Assembly (NCBI RefSeq): GCF_047663525.1
Contig: NC_092593.1
Span: forward strand, 32,018,501-32,082,500
Length of the DNA: 64,000 nucleotides
Reading direction: 5' to 3'
Source: Anas platyrhynchos
Lineage: Eukaryota > Chordata > Aves > Anseriformes > Anatidae
A program made the translations under genes and the position numbers. Below are positions 13,101 to 25,300 of this stretch, one piece after another (the stretch's first letter is position 1; each line of letters opens with the position of its first letter). The notes below the pieces were generated by a model that saw only the letters and a list, made by a program, of their open reading frames with translations, was not told the DNA's origin and did not search any database.

Positions 13101-14709
13101 CTTGCCCAGCACAGCTCTGCTTTATATTAGCCACTATACTAGTAGCCCCCCAGACTAAGGGGGAAATGGTATTTAGAGGTTAGAGCTCCACCAGCCTCAT
13201 TTCTCTGCTGGGATCCAAACATGAAAACACGCACTGTAAATGCTAATCTGCAGGCGCGGAAGCCTCAGTAGTTCCACTGCACCCAGGCACAGATCCAGAA
13301 GGGAAATAAAAATGCCTTAATATTCCCTGTAGAAACAGCTTTAATTCAGACAGGTTTTTTTGGGGAAAAAATGGCAAAAAGCATTATCTCATTAGCTTAT
13401 GTTGGCTCATTTTCATTTAGTAATTACTGCTAATTACCTTGAAAGGAAGTTTGAAAATAAAACATTTTTCTTAATTTTTCCTGGTTATACTTGACCTTTT
13501 TTTTTTTTTTTTTAATAGACTGTAAAAGAAACTATAGTTACTATAAATATCCACAGTTTCCAAATTGAGTTTCTGCCTTTGGCAAATTGCTAAAATATTT
13601 CTAGATGCTCACTTGATCTGTGCTTTCTCTATAAAATTTCTTAACAAAACATTTGCATACAGTATTGAAATGCAGTTTTTAATAAAGAATTACATATAAA
13701 AGATACTATGAACAGCAAATATACACAAAATCACTTAAAACTGTTTACTGCAGTGCAGCTCTTCTCAGATATGGTTATTACCTAATTTAACCTATTTTAG
13801 CCAAGCTCAGAAGTTGATAATTGGGGGCAAAAAAATGTACCAGTTATTTATCATGTGAAGACAACTTTCCACCATGCTTCTTAGCTCAGTTGGAATATTG
13901 ATTCAGTATTAATTCACAGGAAACAGTGCTTGTACTTGGGTCAGCAAAAGCATTTGCTGCAGCACTTGGTTTTTCCAGTGAATTAGCATCAAACAATCTA
14001 GTCATTGAGCCTCACAAAATATACAGCATATCCTTATGAAAGCTGTCAAGAAACTAGCAAGTGTGTTAAAAGGTTTTTTTATTATTATTAATGTCTGGCT
14101 AAAGGTTGAAAGCATGATTTCAATTCTGAAATTATGGAAAAAACACATCCAAATAAAGAGCCAAGAAGCAAGATGACAGACATCTATCAGCATAAACACA
14201 AAACCAAAGAGAATTTGAGTTCAACCACATCTTCTGATCTAAGAAAAGTTCACGGTACCTAATCCATTTAATCAAGTTGAGAAAACTGTTTCATACCATT
14301 CTTCAAGTTCAACCATCAACAGAGGTACAAGATTAGTTATTTATTCTACTGCTGAAAGATGAATAGATTAAAAATATTTCTCCTCCATGTCAGGGATGAC
14401 ACACACATCCAATTTATTCACAAAGAAACAAACCCTAAAATATTTATTTAAAATTTTTTAAAATACACCCGTATATTTGAAATACGAGGTCATCTGTGGG
14501 ACATAAAATGAACAGAAGTTAAAGGAAAATGAGATATGGGAAACCTAAGTTGCCTTTTCCACTGTAACAAAGTTACTCCTAGAAACTTCTAAGATGACCA
14601 TCTTTTCAACAAGTGTTTCATATTTCAAATCAATTACAATGTACAAATTTCAACCCAGTAACACTAACTAATTTATAGACAGTCTTACTAATAGTTACAA
14701 AATTCTTAC
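10150..14709 (-). other. SPAG16: SPAG16 intron 3
   Basis: About 4.6 kb, AT-rich, with a T17 tract at 13497-13513. The part nearest exon 4 contains a protein-like ORF (10202-10429), treated separately. ORFs at 10511-10777, 11187-11399, 11425-11625 and 11667-11972 have no recognised homology and are probably not coding. Confidence 0.85.
10208..10417 (-). other. Candidate extra exon 58 nt upstream of SPAG16 exon 4 (210 nt)
   Basis: A stop-free stretch on the gene's strand lies immediately upstream of exon 4. It can start after an AG with a good pyrimidine tract (TTTTCTCTCTGCTCTGTGACAGAAGAG|CAT region) and end at AGA|GTATGA. That gives 70 whole codons at phase 0 on both sides, matching the exon 3/exon 4 junction. 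The peptide includes SGSYQIMPGSEYKNQVVFDF, then SNLPQTLILEGIGSGIADII and DKDKGN. I do not recognise it. The intron left before exon 4 would be only 58 nt, very short for a vertebrate, and the donor is weak. Confidence 0.18.
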
Positions 14710-14808
14710 TAAGATGTGGGCATCTTCAGTCTGCTCTTGAATGGTCTGCAGAGCCTTTGACAGATCCTCGTCATCTTCCTGAAGACTAAACTCATCATCT
14801 GCTGGAAC
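14710..14808 (-). CDS. SPAG16: SPAG16 coding exon 3 (99 nt)
   Basis: Thirty-three whole codons (residues 31-63), phase 0 at both ends, with an acceptor of type TTTAG|GTT and a good donor TTA|GTAAGA. The peptide begins VPADDEFSLQEDDEDLSKAL and continues TIQEQTEDAHIL. This aligns residue for residue with the human segment containing DDNFS, EEDLAKAIQ and AQEQ. It is acidic and probably helical. Only 373 bp separate it from exon 2. Because the exon is symmetric, skipping it would keep the reading frame. Confidence 0.95.
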
Positions 14809-15181
14809 CTAAATGACGTGATTTAAAGTAAGAGAATCAATATTTTATAAATCTTTCTTTCGGAGTGTAAGTGCTTTCATTCCCAATCTCATTCACATTA
14901 AAAATATTGTGCCCTATTTCAATACATTTTCAGTTGTTTAAATATTAATTATACATAAGCTGGAATAGAAATAGCTGCATCTTTTTTAAAAGTATTGATG
15001 TTGAAATGAAAGGGATAAATAAACTGACACTAAATTTCTTCTTGAAAAGTAAAGATTACTCATCATCACACTTAACAAAAGGAGATTTATGCCACTCCTC
15101 CCTCACATTAACTAAGTAAAACAGAAGAATGAAACAGGCATACCACAGATATCACATAAGATAACTGATTTAGTCAATTAC
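14809..15181 (-). other. SPAG16: SPAG16 intron 2 (373 bp)
   Basis: A short AT-rich intron with a GTAATT donor and a TTTAG acceptor. Nothing else is visible in it. Confidence 0.9.
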
Positions 15182-15228
15182 CTCTTCATACTGATAATCA
15201 TCTTTACAGTAGTCTGTTATTGTAATTT
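15182..15228 (-). CDS. SPAG16: SPAG16 coding exon 2 (47 nt)
   Basis: The acceptor is CCTGCAG followed by AAATTAC, and the donor is GAAGAG followed by GTAATT. With one base carried from exon 1 it encodes ITITDYCKDDYQYEE, residues 16-30. This matches the conserved ITIT...DDY.YEE block in the N-terminal region of vertebrate SPAG16. It ends at phase 0 and runs straight into exon 3 (EE-VPADDEF, human EE-IPDDNF). It is too short to be found as an open reading frame and was recognised only from the neighbouring exons and splice sites. Acidic, low-complexity N-terminal segments like this have no known catalytic role. Confidence 0.9.
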
Positions 15229-16123
15229 CTGCAGGTTTTGTTAAGTCTTAAACAGCTGGTGCACAGGATCTGTTCGAATTTCAAAAACCGTAAAAGAACC
15301 ATCTGTTATGACCACACTCATCCTTGTTCTTTACACTGCCAAACTCTCAAGGCTTCCACCTGCCTTTAGATGGACACATACAACTCCAACAAAAATTACA
15401 TCAGTGCACAGAGTCAAACTTGTCCTAGTAGATTTAGTCACTATTAAGACTAGCCCAGTCAAACCACCAAAAGCAGAACTCAATATTATTCTGAATTAAA
15501 CAGTGACTAAATTCTGCTCTCACTTATCCAATCATTGGTTTTCACAAGGGTCTTACAGCACTGACACTTGATGCTTCTAAGTACAAGTATCTCGGTGCTC
15601 TCAGAGAAAGGCAGTTTTGATCAAATGCAGACGAGTTCCAAAATGAGCATCTAAAATAAAACATTGAATACTAGCCCGTTTACTGAAGCTGACGCTAGTG
15701 CCTTATATAATAATCACAACACATCTACAATACAAACGCAAGTGAACTTCGAAACTATAAAAATCCATTGCAAATTACAGTTCTTCCAAATGCTTTAGTC
15801 AAACTTCTCATTAAAATAACAAATGGTGTAAAACAAAACCAAAATAAACATCTCATCCACTAGCATCACAGCCCGTGAAAGTGTAACTAAAATGTTTTTA
15901 GTAAGAAGCGCTGTTGACTGTTTCCCTAGGAAATCAGTTAGCCTATAAATGACCCATGTAAATAAACTAGAAATTAACTTCTGAAGAAAAGAAAAGCTGG
16001 CAATTCAGTACTTCACACACATCAATTTTAAACCGTAGCTTCTTTACATAACAGGAGATGAAATGAAGAGGCAAAAAAATGCATGATTTTCCAGCTTAAC
16101 ATCATTTCCCAAGTCTGAATTCT

Positions 16124-16155
<32 letters not shown>

Positions 16156-19065
16156 CAGCATCATGGCATCAAAGGTATCAGTTGAATTGTAAGCACCTAG
16201 AAGGCTGGCAGGTGAAGGTCACATCTGAAAAAGGATACCCATCTTTCTTTGGTTTTCAGAGAGCTAAGTATTGATGTAATAGTCAAAGAGATGCCATTTT
16301 CTCTTGTGAACAACAAAAAATAGTGGAGTCACTGCATGAATAAAAGCCTCCTTTTCAGTAATCAAGACAAAGCACATGTGCTTACCTCCAACTGCACAAT
16401 TACACAACATGCTTACTATAAAAATTGTCTGCATAAATAGGAAAAGGGCATGAATGTTTCTTAAAAATTTCCTATCTAGGCTTAAGTACATAAAAGTTAA
16501 TGCCTGTAACAGATATGCCCCCAAATTTTATTCCCTAATTACTACATCGCAGGCCACAGATGTGGAACACATGACTTGAATTCAAGTCACAGCCTCTCTG
16601 CATCTCAAATGTCTCTCAACTGATTCTCAAGTGTTTAATTCTAAAACCAAAGCTATGCAGAAACTCAACTTCAAAAAAAGTCTCCTATGTTTTCTTTTCT
16701 TTCACAAGGAGAAGAAAATAAATGTAATCATCTGGGGGCTTCTGTTAACAGGCCTAAAACTGTTTTCTATTGCAGCAGAAGAAAGCTAGATTAAGAACTT
16801 CACCTTTAACAGGAAGGCAAAGAAAGCGTGCTGTTCAACGAGCACACCTTTTTTCTCAGCATGGTACTCTAGGACCACATGTGGGTCCATCAAGATGAGC
16901 AAAAAGAAGTGAGATGAAAATCGCTCACGTTTAGACATGACACTTAGGAGCTGATCCAAGAAAACTCAAGATAAGTTAAGGATTTTGGCATCAGGCTGGT
17001 TTGCAATTGCCTGCTTGCTGCCCAGTACGATAGGAACATCAGGGGCCTCACACCAGTGACTGACCACATCCCAGTGAAACAACTCCAAATTCCTGGACTT
17101 TATTCCTTCAACACAGAGGGAGAAAGTTCCTCTGAACTGCTAATTACATTAAAAAAAAAAAAAAAAAGGAATAAAGGCATGAGTGCAAAGCAGAAGTTTT
17201 CCTCTGTTGTTCTAAAAAGCAAGAGAAGAGCAGCAACCTGGAAGTTGAGATAAAGACACAGTAATGCTGACTAGTTAGGGTAATATTCTAAAACATCCGT
17301 TTTTTAATACGGCATGCAATCATTTACCAGATTACAACACCTTTTAAAAGAATAGTCATCTTCCCATAGTGTGAATACCTGGGTACATCATTTTTGTATG
17401 AAGTCAGGCATTATTTCCATATTTATGGAAATATATATGGGGCAATTTTATGTACAAACTAAATAATCCGCACGCTCTCCTGGAATCCCTAAGTCCTCTT
17501 CATTATTTCACAGTACAGTATTTATCAACTAAAGACTTGCTTAAATAAAGTACATTTAAATAGAACATTGTACCCAGCAATTTTTCCACACCATGTTTTC
17601 TGATTTGATCAGAGACTATTTTTCTAAGGCTATGTTTTGTACAGGCTACAAATGATTCTTCCCCCTCACCTCCATCTTGATTATCTTTTTATCCCCATGT
17701 ACCAAACCTTCCAACGCAGACAGAAACGCTGAATCTACAGGCAGCACACCCTTGACAAGCAAAACACTTGGAAACTTCATTTTCTTCCTGAATTTTCTAT
17801 CAACCCTGCTATCTTTGTGATCTGCTATAGACTTAAGCTAACATGTCATTACAAATGCTGTGCACATAAGACTGAAATTTTAAGTTAAAAATCCCGTTCT
17901 CAAAAAAACATATCCAGGTGCACAATAAAACAGAAGAATTAAGTTTTAAAACTTGTGTTTTCCTAGCAAACGCTGTGTTTTGTTAAACACCCATATGATG
18001 CAGGGCTTTTCTCAGCACACCACACAGCCTGGAAACAGTGCATTTCCAGGAAGTTAGAAATTGAGGCACAAGCTCACAAAGGCCAATCTTCCACTCAATT
18101 TATTGCTTTTTTTCCTTTTTAATTGGCTTTTATCTTAATTATTGTAAGGCAAGAAAACTGAGTTACTAGTACTGCCAGACTAACTCGTAGCCACTGCCTA
18201 TTTAGCCTCTAAACCAAATCTGGCAAAATTTCCTTCATTTGGCAGCTCACACCTAAGACAGCCACAACAGACCCATGCTGACCCAGCAACAAAACTAAAA
18301 TTTGTGTGACTTGACCAAAATTTACATTTAAATGCTACAAACACCTAACAATGTGCCACGACTTGATCCTGAGAAGAACTCAAAGCGTTACTTTTTTTCT
18401 TTAAGAGCCTCAGAAAATAAAATTATTCCTGGTTTACTGTGTTATGAACTTTTAACTTGATCATACAGCAGTAAAAAAAAAAAAAACACAACACTGTGGA
18501 CACCTGGGCAGGTACCATGCAGCAGCCATTTCCAGCACCTCTTCCAGCAGCGTGGTGGGGCTGTGAGTCCTCCTTACAAGCTCTGTGTGGATATTTTGTG
18601 TTTACTCACCAACAAACCCAAGGGAGGATTTAATTTCAGAACTTTAAGTCGTTTTTAGCCTGTCCTAACGCGGGGAGATAGAGGTCTGGTAAAGAAACCC
18701 AGTCAGGGATTTTTACCACCACCACTGAAAACAAACATCTTGGTGAAGCAGCCAGACCCTCCTGTCCCTCTAGGCAAACAAACACCTCTTTGTATTCACC
18801 CTTTACATCCTCCGAAGGCAACACCCTATAAAACGTGGTAGTTTTGCTGGTTTTGTTTTGTTGTTTTGATTTTTTTTTTTTCCACGAAACTCGGTGAAAG
18901 ACCTCGGCACGCCGCGGGCCGGTCCCCGCGCCCTGCCCGAGCCGCCCCCAGCCCCACTACCGCGGCAGGGGCGCTGAGGGGACCGCGGGGACCCCGGGAC
19001 ACCCTCAGCCCCACCGGGGGCCACGATGGGAGCCCCCCGGAGGGAGGAGGAAGGAAGAAGGATAC
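15229..19065 (-). other. SPAG16: SPAG16 intron 1
   Basis: About 3.8 kb running from the CpG island into AT-rich sequence. It holds an A27 tract at 16129-16155, a shorter A tract near 17149-17167 and no recognised transposon. Small ORFs such as 16264-16524 show no family features. Confidence 0.82.
16129..16155. repeat. Poly(A) tract, 27 nt
   Basis: Uninterrupted A run in SPAG16 intron 1. There is no retroposed body and no convincing flanking duplication beside it. Confidence 0.95.
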
Positions 19066-19108
19066 TCTGCAGGCAGAAGGACGCCTCAGAGACCGCCGGC
19101 TCCTCCAT
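19066..19108 (-). CDS. SPAG16: SPAG16 coding exon 1 (start codon, 14 codons plus 1 nt)
   Basis: The proposed start is the ATG whose A is at 19108, in an excellent Kozak context (GCCATGG), inside a CpG island. It encodes MEEPAVSEASFCLQ and stops one base into the next codon at a GTATCC donor (CAGA|GTATCC). Joining that base to exon 2 creates a lysine, so the junction reads SFCLQ-K-ITIT. This lines up with the human protein just before its VTIT segment. The resulting N-terminus is about 30 residues shorter than the human one. The frame is open upstream to about 19189 but has no ATG there, only a GTG, so the 19108 ATG is preferred. The donor is weaker than ideal, which is the main uncertainty. 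Confidence 0.77.
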
Positions 19109-19340
19109 GGCCGCTGACCGTTGCCAGGGCGGCGGACGCCTCCCTTCTCGCGAGAGGCGCCGCACGCCGGGGCAGGGGGGCGGTTTCACTCATTTTGGGT
19201 TAATTTACTGTTCCTGAAGCTTTCTGGCACCCTGTGCCCCCCGAGGATTTTAGGGCGACGCCAGGCTTCCCGCGCACCCCTCCGCGACGGACCGCTGAGG
19301 AGACCCGCGCGAGGGCGGGAAACCTCGTGACGGGTCTGGT
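19109..19340 (-). promoter_or_regulatory. SPAG16: SPAG16 proximal promoter and short 5' UTR
   Basis: This CpG-rich stretch lies directly upstream of the SPAG16 ATG and has no TATA box. Two elements stand out. One is a palindromic TCTCGCGAGA at 19146-19155, a known core-promoter motif of TATA-less housekeeping-type promoters. The other is a near-complete X-box at 19120-19133, reading GCCGCC-CT-GGCAAC in gene orientation, only 11 nt before the ATG. X-boxes bind RFX factors, which switch on cilia genes, and this fits the gene's role. The transcription start is not visible, but a 5' UTR of a few tens of bases near the TCTCGCGAGA element is likely. Confidence 0.72.
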
Positions 19341-22300
19341 CTGTCAGGAAATGCTCCTTCTCCTTAGCTGGGAGAAAAACCTGCTTTAGTCCACTAAAAA
19401 AAAAGGACTAATTTCTTCTTCATGGGAAACATTTGTCACTGCCATAGGTGTTCGGAGGGTCACAGTGCACATGAGCTCAACTCTGTGGGACCGGTTGCTT
19501 AAATGAAGGTTTTTTTTTCCAGTGTGCTCCTCTTTAACTGAGAGCACACACAGGAGTTTTCCCTGGCAAAAGCTTGGAAAAGAAGCATGCCCTATCCTAC
19601 ATATATTTAATAAGATTACGTGTTCGGGTTTTCAGTTGTTTGAGGTGGGGTTGTAGAAGTTGAAGTACTGATCTGTCACCTTCTCTGTTTTTAAAATTGT
19701 TTTGGCAGTCCCACTCCTGAATTCCCCTTATGCTGCTGTGAATTACACACAATACGAATCCAGTGCTTGAATTCATACATAGTAACTGAAAATAAAAGTG
19801 CCAATAGTTTGGTCTGAAAGGAGAGGTACTGGTATTACTTGCAAACTCTAAACAATTAAAAATGAAACACAGCTTGAAGAAGATCAGAAAAGATAGAAAT
19901 GAATAAAATTGAATTTTGTGGTTCAATCTATTCTTTAGCTAGAGAAAAAATACATATATACGATCCTGGAAGATGGCATATAATTTGTGAAACTATTCAT
20001 TTGGCATTCTCTTCCTAGAGATCATCACACAGGATTGCCTTTCTTCTGCCATTGTAGACAGACATACATGAGAAGTGATGGGTACTTGAACACTGTCATA
20101 CTCTACAAACTGTAATAAAAGAGCCATGTTTTGGCACAATGCTGTCACAGCACCAACTAAGGCAACATGGCCTGTTGTATCCCTTCATAAATTCTTGTTG
20201 GCTACTTTTCCACAGGGGAGTTCGGTACCTACCAGGGTTTGAACTCATCTGGGCTCAAGAGATGGAGGTTCAAGTTTTCCACTACATGGGAAGCTGCTGC
20301 GACCAGAACAGCATTTTTCATGGATCCAAACCAAAACAGTAGTTCTGAACTGTAGCAAAGTATCTCAAAGAAAAGCAAAGAATAAGTAGAAGTGGCGTCA
20401 TAAAGAGCAACACCTTGGAGTTGATATTTCCAGAACTGTGGGATTAAAAAAAGTAATAGTCATTCAAAGGGATTCGAATGAAGGCCGCATACTTAGAGAA
20501 GATGCCAATTGCAGCACACATCAAAGTGTGGCTGTACTTGTGTCATACAGAGAAGCACAGCTGATTAATAACATAAGCTAATTCCACTCTGCTCTCAGCA
20601 GCAGGTGTGCTCTTAGCCTGACAGAGCTGAGTAAAGTGCCAAGCAGTTCCCTTCTTTACTCTTTAGTTTCATCACCCTCTGCAGTCCTACCTTCTCTCTG
20701 CAAATTTTTCACTAGATTTGTCTATCTCACTAAAATATGTAAATTTATAGTACCCCCAATTCAAATCAACTGGTAAAAACTTAAAAGGGGCTCAGTGTAG
20801 TACTTCAAGAAAAGATTAAGGCTGGAAAACAATTAATAGTGAAGGCCAAAAGGATCTCAGTCCTTTTGGTTTATTAAAGGAACGATTAAGCAGCTTGATC
20901 AAAGTACAGGGGGAAGAAGTTTAAGAAAGGCTAAGCTAAGATATAAACATAACCAACCATCAAGAATTGAATCAATATAAATTACAACTAGAAGAGCAAG
21001 TTTTTGATAGGGAGAATAAATAACCACTTGACTGCTTTCCAAGTATAATGGAAACTTGCAGGAGGCTTTTAGTAACGACAGAGTTCTTCATAGAAGTTAT
21101 GCTCTGCATTCAGGCACCTGATTCACCCAGCTTTATAGCCCCGTAACCATCTGAGTTATAAATGATTATCTTCTCCCAAATAGCACTAACCAATGTCGTT
21201 ACTCTGTCCCATAACTTCTCATGAGAAAGACATGGAAGCAGCATCTGCTGTCGCTTTAGCATTTCATTAGACAGACTGCTTACTTTCCTCACGCAGCCAA
21301 GACCACACACCGTAGCTGTATCAGCCAGACAAGTTACATTATTTGAAGAGATCAATCACGGGTAACCTGGAACACTCCAGAAATATTGCATCTGCTTCCA
21401 AGCCTAAAGGGATAGATATTCTTCCACTGCCTGAAGGAGCGCGAGACACTGCTCTCATTCAGAGCAAAATATCCCCTCCTATGGAATCCAACAGTCAGAA
21501 CTGTAGTCAGTTTGCTAAGCTGAGTTACAAAACAACATCATCTGTCCGAGCTACTTCCACTGACTTTCAGGCCCTTGCAGAAATGCATCCAAAAGATCAG
21601 TCTGCATGCTTCATCACAACAGACAAGTCAAAGAATTACCTGGCCCACTGACTTCCACATGCAGATTGCTCTACAGTACAGCTTTTGGGGAGAAAGAACA
21701 ACAGAGTACCATGAATTTGCCTTTCTGAACAAGCACTGCATGGCTGGAACATTACACGAATGTGACAGTGACAGCAAAGAGGCCATGAGGCAGCATGGGA
21801 CCACAGCTAGGAGTTGGGATGAGTCAGTGAACACCTTGTTCCAACTTCTGCTGTGCTGTCTGGCTTCCAGTTAGGCAACTGACATCAGATGTATTTTCTC
21901 TTTATCACCATCTGGCAGCTGCTTGTACAACAACAACACTCAGAATTTGGCTAGCAGTTATCTTAAGAATCACATCAAGGATACTTGATACCATAGAAGT
22001 TTCAAAAGGGTGTGAATATTGCATGCAATAAAAGTTTCTCAGAAAGCATCATTACTTTTATCATGCTGTGAAAGTTCAATTTCCCAAAAATCCAAGGAGC
22101 AGGACTTTCTTCCTTGAAGTGATATATGCTGAAGTTCAGTTTAATAGAGAGAAATTATAGTAACTGATTAGTACCAAAAAAAGTCTCAAGAATTAATACT
22201 TAAATATTTAGATCGAATTTGTTGAAGTCAAGTACAGTGCACCTGGAAAAGGCAGTGCAGTCTTGTAGCTGTAGCATCAGGTCTTCATATTTCTGAATGT

Positions 22301-25300
22301 CAAATTAGCAAAGCTATGGGGCCATTGTAACCTTAAATGCAAGAGAAATGCAAGATTTAAGACATGGAGCCGAATTTGCAATAAATTATTCTATGACAAC
22401 ACAAATCAACATAAGTTCCCTATTGTACTTCCTGCTGTGCATCATTGCCTCTTTCCTACCCCCATTTCTGGTGGCTCACATCCTCATAATTTACAGCAGC
22501 TGAAAACTAATCCAGAAGGAAAAGAGGTGGGTTTAGGTTATTTTGTTTGTTGGTTTTTGAATGTCAGGAAGAGCAGATCTAAGATGCAAGAGATTTAGCA
22601 GTCAGAGTTAAGCTGAAGTTAAATGTAGTATTATTTTGTCTCTACAGAAGAATATTCAATGTTTAAGCTTCTACTACATTTACAGATATCTCTAGAGATT
22701 AGGTCTAAGATCCTTGTAGGAGAGAAGGGCTTGAGTTGAAGTCAAAACCAAGAACTCCAGTTTCCAAATGTATCAGCAGTTCTGCCAGTATTCTTCTAAA
22801 CATTTCATTAAAGTCATAATTAGCATTGGCTGGAATACTACTCATGCTATTCGATCACCTGAACCAAAAGCTATTTTTCTTTGAATTTCTGAAGTTCAGT
22901 CTGGTTTCAATTTCACACCGCTTTTTTTTTTTTTTTTATGTGCAAGAGTGCAAGACAATCCTCTGCTCAAAAAACAATACGAGTGCAAACAGAAGTATGA
23001 AGATGCTTGACTCCACCTGCGCAGAAGTTTGGCAATGAACAGTTGGGCATTTTGTCAACAGTAGAGTGACATAGGTAGTGTGATCACATCACAGGTTTTA
23101 CATGACAGTACTGGGAAGTGCAGGTTTTCTAGTGCAGACAGTGCAAATGAAACGTATACATTAGTGTGCGGGCTAGACTGTATAATAAAAGTTATTCTAT
23201 CTGTGCTGACGCTGCTGTTTCCAAGATCTACTGCCTTCACATCTTCTGTGGTTGTTCCCTTTGAAAATTCTCAGGAGCATTGGACAGATGGTACATTTTG
23301 GCTCTCCATGTACTGAATTGAATGTATTTCTGTATCACAGACAAGAATAAACTGTACTAAGAGACAAGAGTTGACAGTCTCTTTATTTTAGAAATGTAAG
23401 TGACCCATGTTCTCTCTAAGCTCTAGTTTTATGAGCACAGAGTTATTTATCCAGCTTACAGGAACTAATGATCATCTGTTCCCCATAATTAGAGGCTTTC
23501 CTTATATTTTCTTCTGCTCTTTGAAACAATGTTTAGTTGGCACGCTTTTTGAGTTTGGGTAACTTGGACCACAAAGCAGCTAATCTACTCCTACAACAAC
23601 CTAAAGAAACATTTAACTGCACGTGACAGTTGTAAGACTGAAAACCACCATCCTTAACACAAAAGCACAGAAAACAAGCCACGCTGTCCTAATCTGTACT
23701 TAGTAATAGAGACATCATCTTGTTAGAAAATGAATAAACCAGAGGACAAGCAACAGAAAAGATTACTTTGTTTTACCATCCTTCCAAATAATCTACTCCT
23801 TGTTACCCAGGTAATACATTTTCCCTTCACAAGTCTCAGTCTCATACTGATTAGCACATGCCAAGAATCGCTTCAGCTCATTTCCTGCTCCCCTTCTTTA
23901 CATGCTTAATTTGCCTTTTTTTTTTTTTCCAGTAAGAAAGTATGCACACATCAAGACCCAACACAGCTAAGTTTTCCGTCTGTCAGCTTAAAAATAGACA
24001 GCAATGAATATATCTAGCAAAAAACTTTTTTTTTTTTTTTTAACTGCAGGGCGCTTCAACAAAATCATTTCAGATTTTCCCCTGCCCCAGTCCTCATCTG
24101 TATCCTAATCAGCTCAGCACAGAAGACTTGACTTCCTTTCACCCCGCTGCTTTCCTTACTTGGACTCACAGCTTCCTTTTTGCTTCGGTTTTCCCCATTC
24201 TGACCAACCTCCTTGGAAGTCCGACCTCCTCCATTTACATTTTTATGTTTGACAATCTTTGGGTGTTTGTTTCCTCAATGCATTATCTTTTCAGAGATAC
24301 ACCAAGAAGATACTGTGTATTCCTATTCCAAGAACACAGCCAGGAATTTTTAACTGGTCAGAGAAAGGTCACCAGATTTGATATAAGACAGGCAATGACT
24401 ATCAGGTGCATTGTGGCCAAAAGCAACATTTGCTACCAGAGAATTTAGCCAAGCCTTCAGCAGCTGCTTAAATCCAGTTGTATTAGTTGAGACTGAGCAT
24501 GGAATTTTAATTTCCCCTGTACTGTTTTGTTTGTTCTTAGTGCAGTGCAATTTTCTCACATACAGGATGTGAAGATATAAATAATTAGAAGTCAAATCAT
24601 CAACCTCTAATCTGTCTTAGCTCGCTGAGAGCAGCAGTGTATGCATGCTTCCATATATTCATATAATGGTGACTACAGTCATTACCTCTACCTCATTTGC
24701 TTCCTATATTAAAAAATATTTTTATGGAATTGTTGCTGAAAGTATATCCTCTGTCCAAAATAGTGTATGTTGTTTTTTTTTAATGTCTTATGTACAACAC
24801 ATTACAACTTATGATGTAGATGAAGTATTTTGTGGTTTTCATTTTCGTATCTTTGATGGAAGACAGTAAAATATTGACACCCTATACTTAAATGTCAAAT
24901 CTTTGCTTTGTGGTTTTTGTAATATTTCATTTAAACACTGAAGCATCAAAAAATTGCAACCTGAAAATGCTATGTTTAAGTTCTTGGCTTTTACCTTCAT
25001 GTTGTTTTCAGCACAGCCATAGCTTTTGCTATCAAACCATTTGCTTGCTTTGGTAAGAACAAGTGTTCTAACTCAGCTTATCTTGAACAACTCAATCTCA
25101 GGCACCCTGCATTGCGTTTGGAGGTATCCAAACTGGTTTAAAGTGTGCTAGCTCCCATGCTAGAAGCTTAACTTAATATAAACTCCGCTTAATATAATTC
25201 ATGCTTTCTCTTATTATACAAATATGTCCCTGTAAGTTAAAGCCAAATCCCCAACGTAGCATGAAGCGAGTCCCAGTAGGTTTCAGGCACCTGAAACCAA

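Larger units (their letters stand above)
1..19155 (-). other. SPAG16: SPAG16 gene, 5' part (partial at left edge)
   Basis: SPAG16/PF20 is a WD40-repeat protein of the central apparatus of motile cilia and sperm flagella. Five minus-strand exons read in order give an N-terminal chain that aligns with vertebrate SPAG16 without a gap between exons: an acidic segment (DDYQYEE), a repeat-like acidic segment (EDDEDLSKALQTIQEQ), a LisH-like segment (NFLVRLGMSRTLDCFQTEW) and a coiled-coil start (QLQAENMRLRKDLDSY). All junctions have GT/AG ends and compatible phases: 1 after exon 1, 0 after exons 2 and 3, 2 after exons 4 and 5. About 151 residues are in the window. The middle and the C-terminal WD40 domain would lie to the left, as expected for a gene with very large introns. 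Identification is by memory of the family, not by a database search. Confidence 0.93.
18890..19340. other. CpG island at the SPAG16 5' end
   Basis: A sharp switch from AT-rich intron and intergenic sequence to dense CG dinucleotides (for example GCCGCGGGCC, CCGCGG, CGCGAGG). It covers exon 1 and about 170 bp of intron 1. Several ORFs on both strands here are consequences of the high GC content and overlap the true exon in other frames. The boundaries are judged by eye. Confidence 0.85.
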
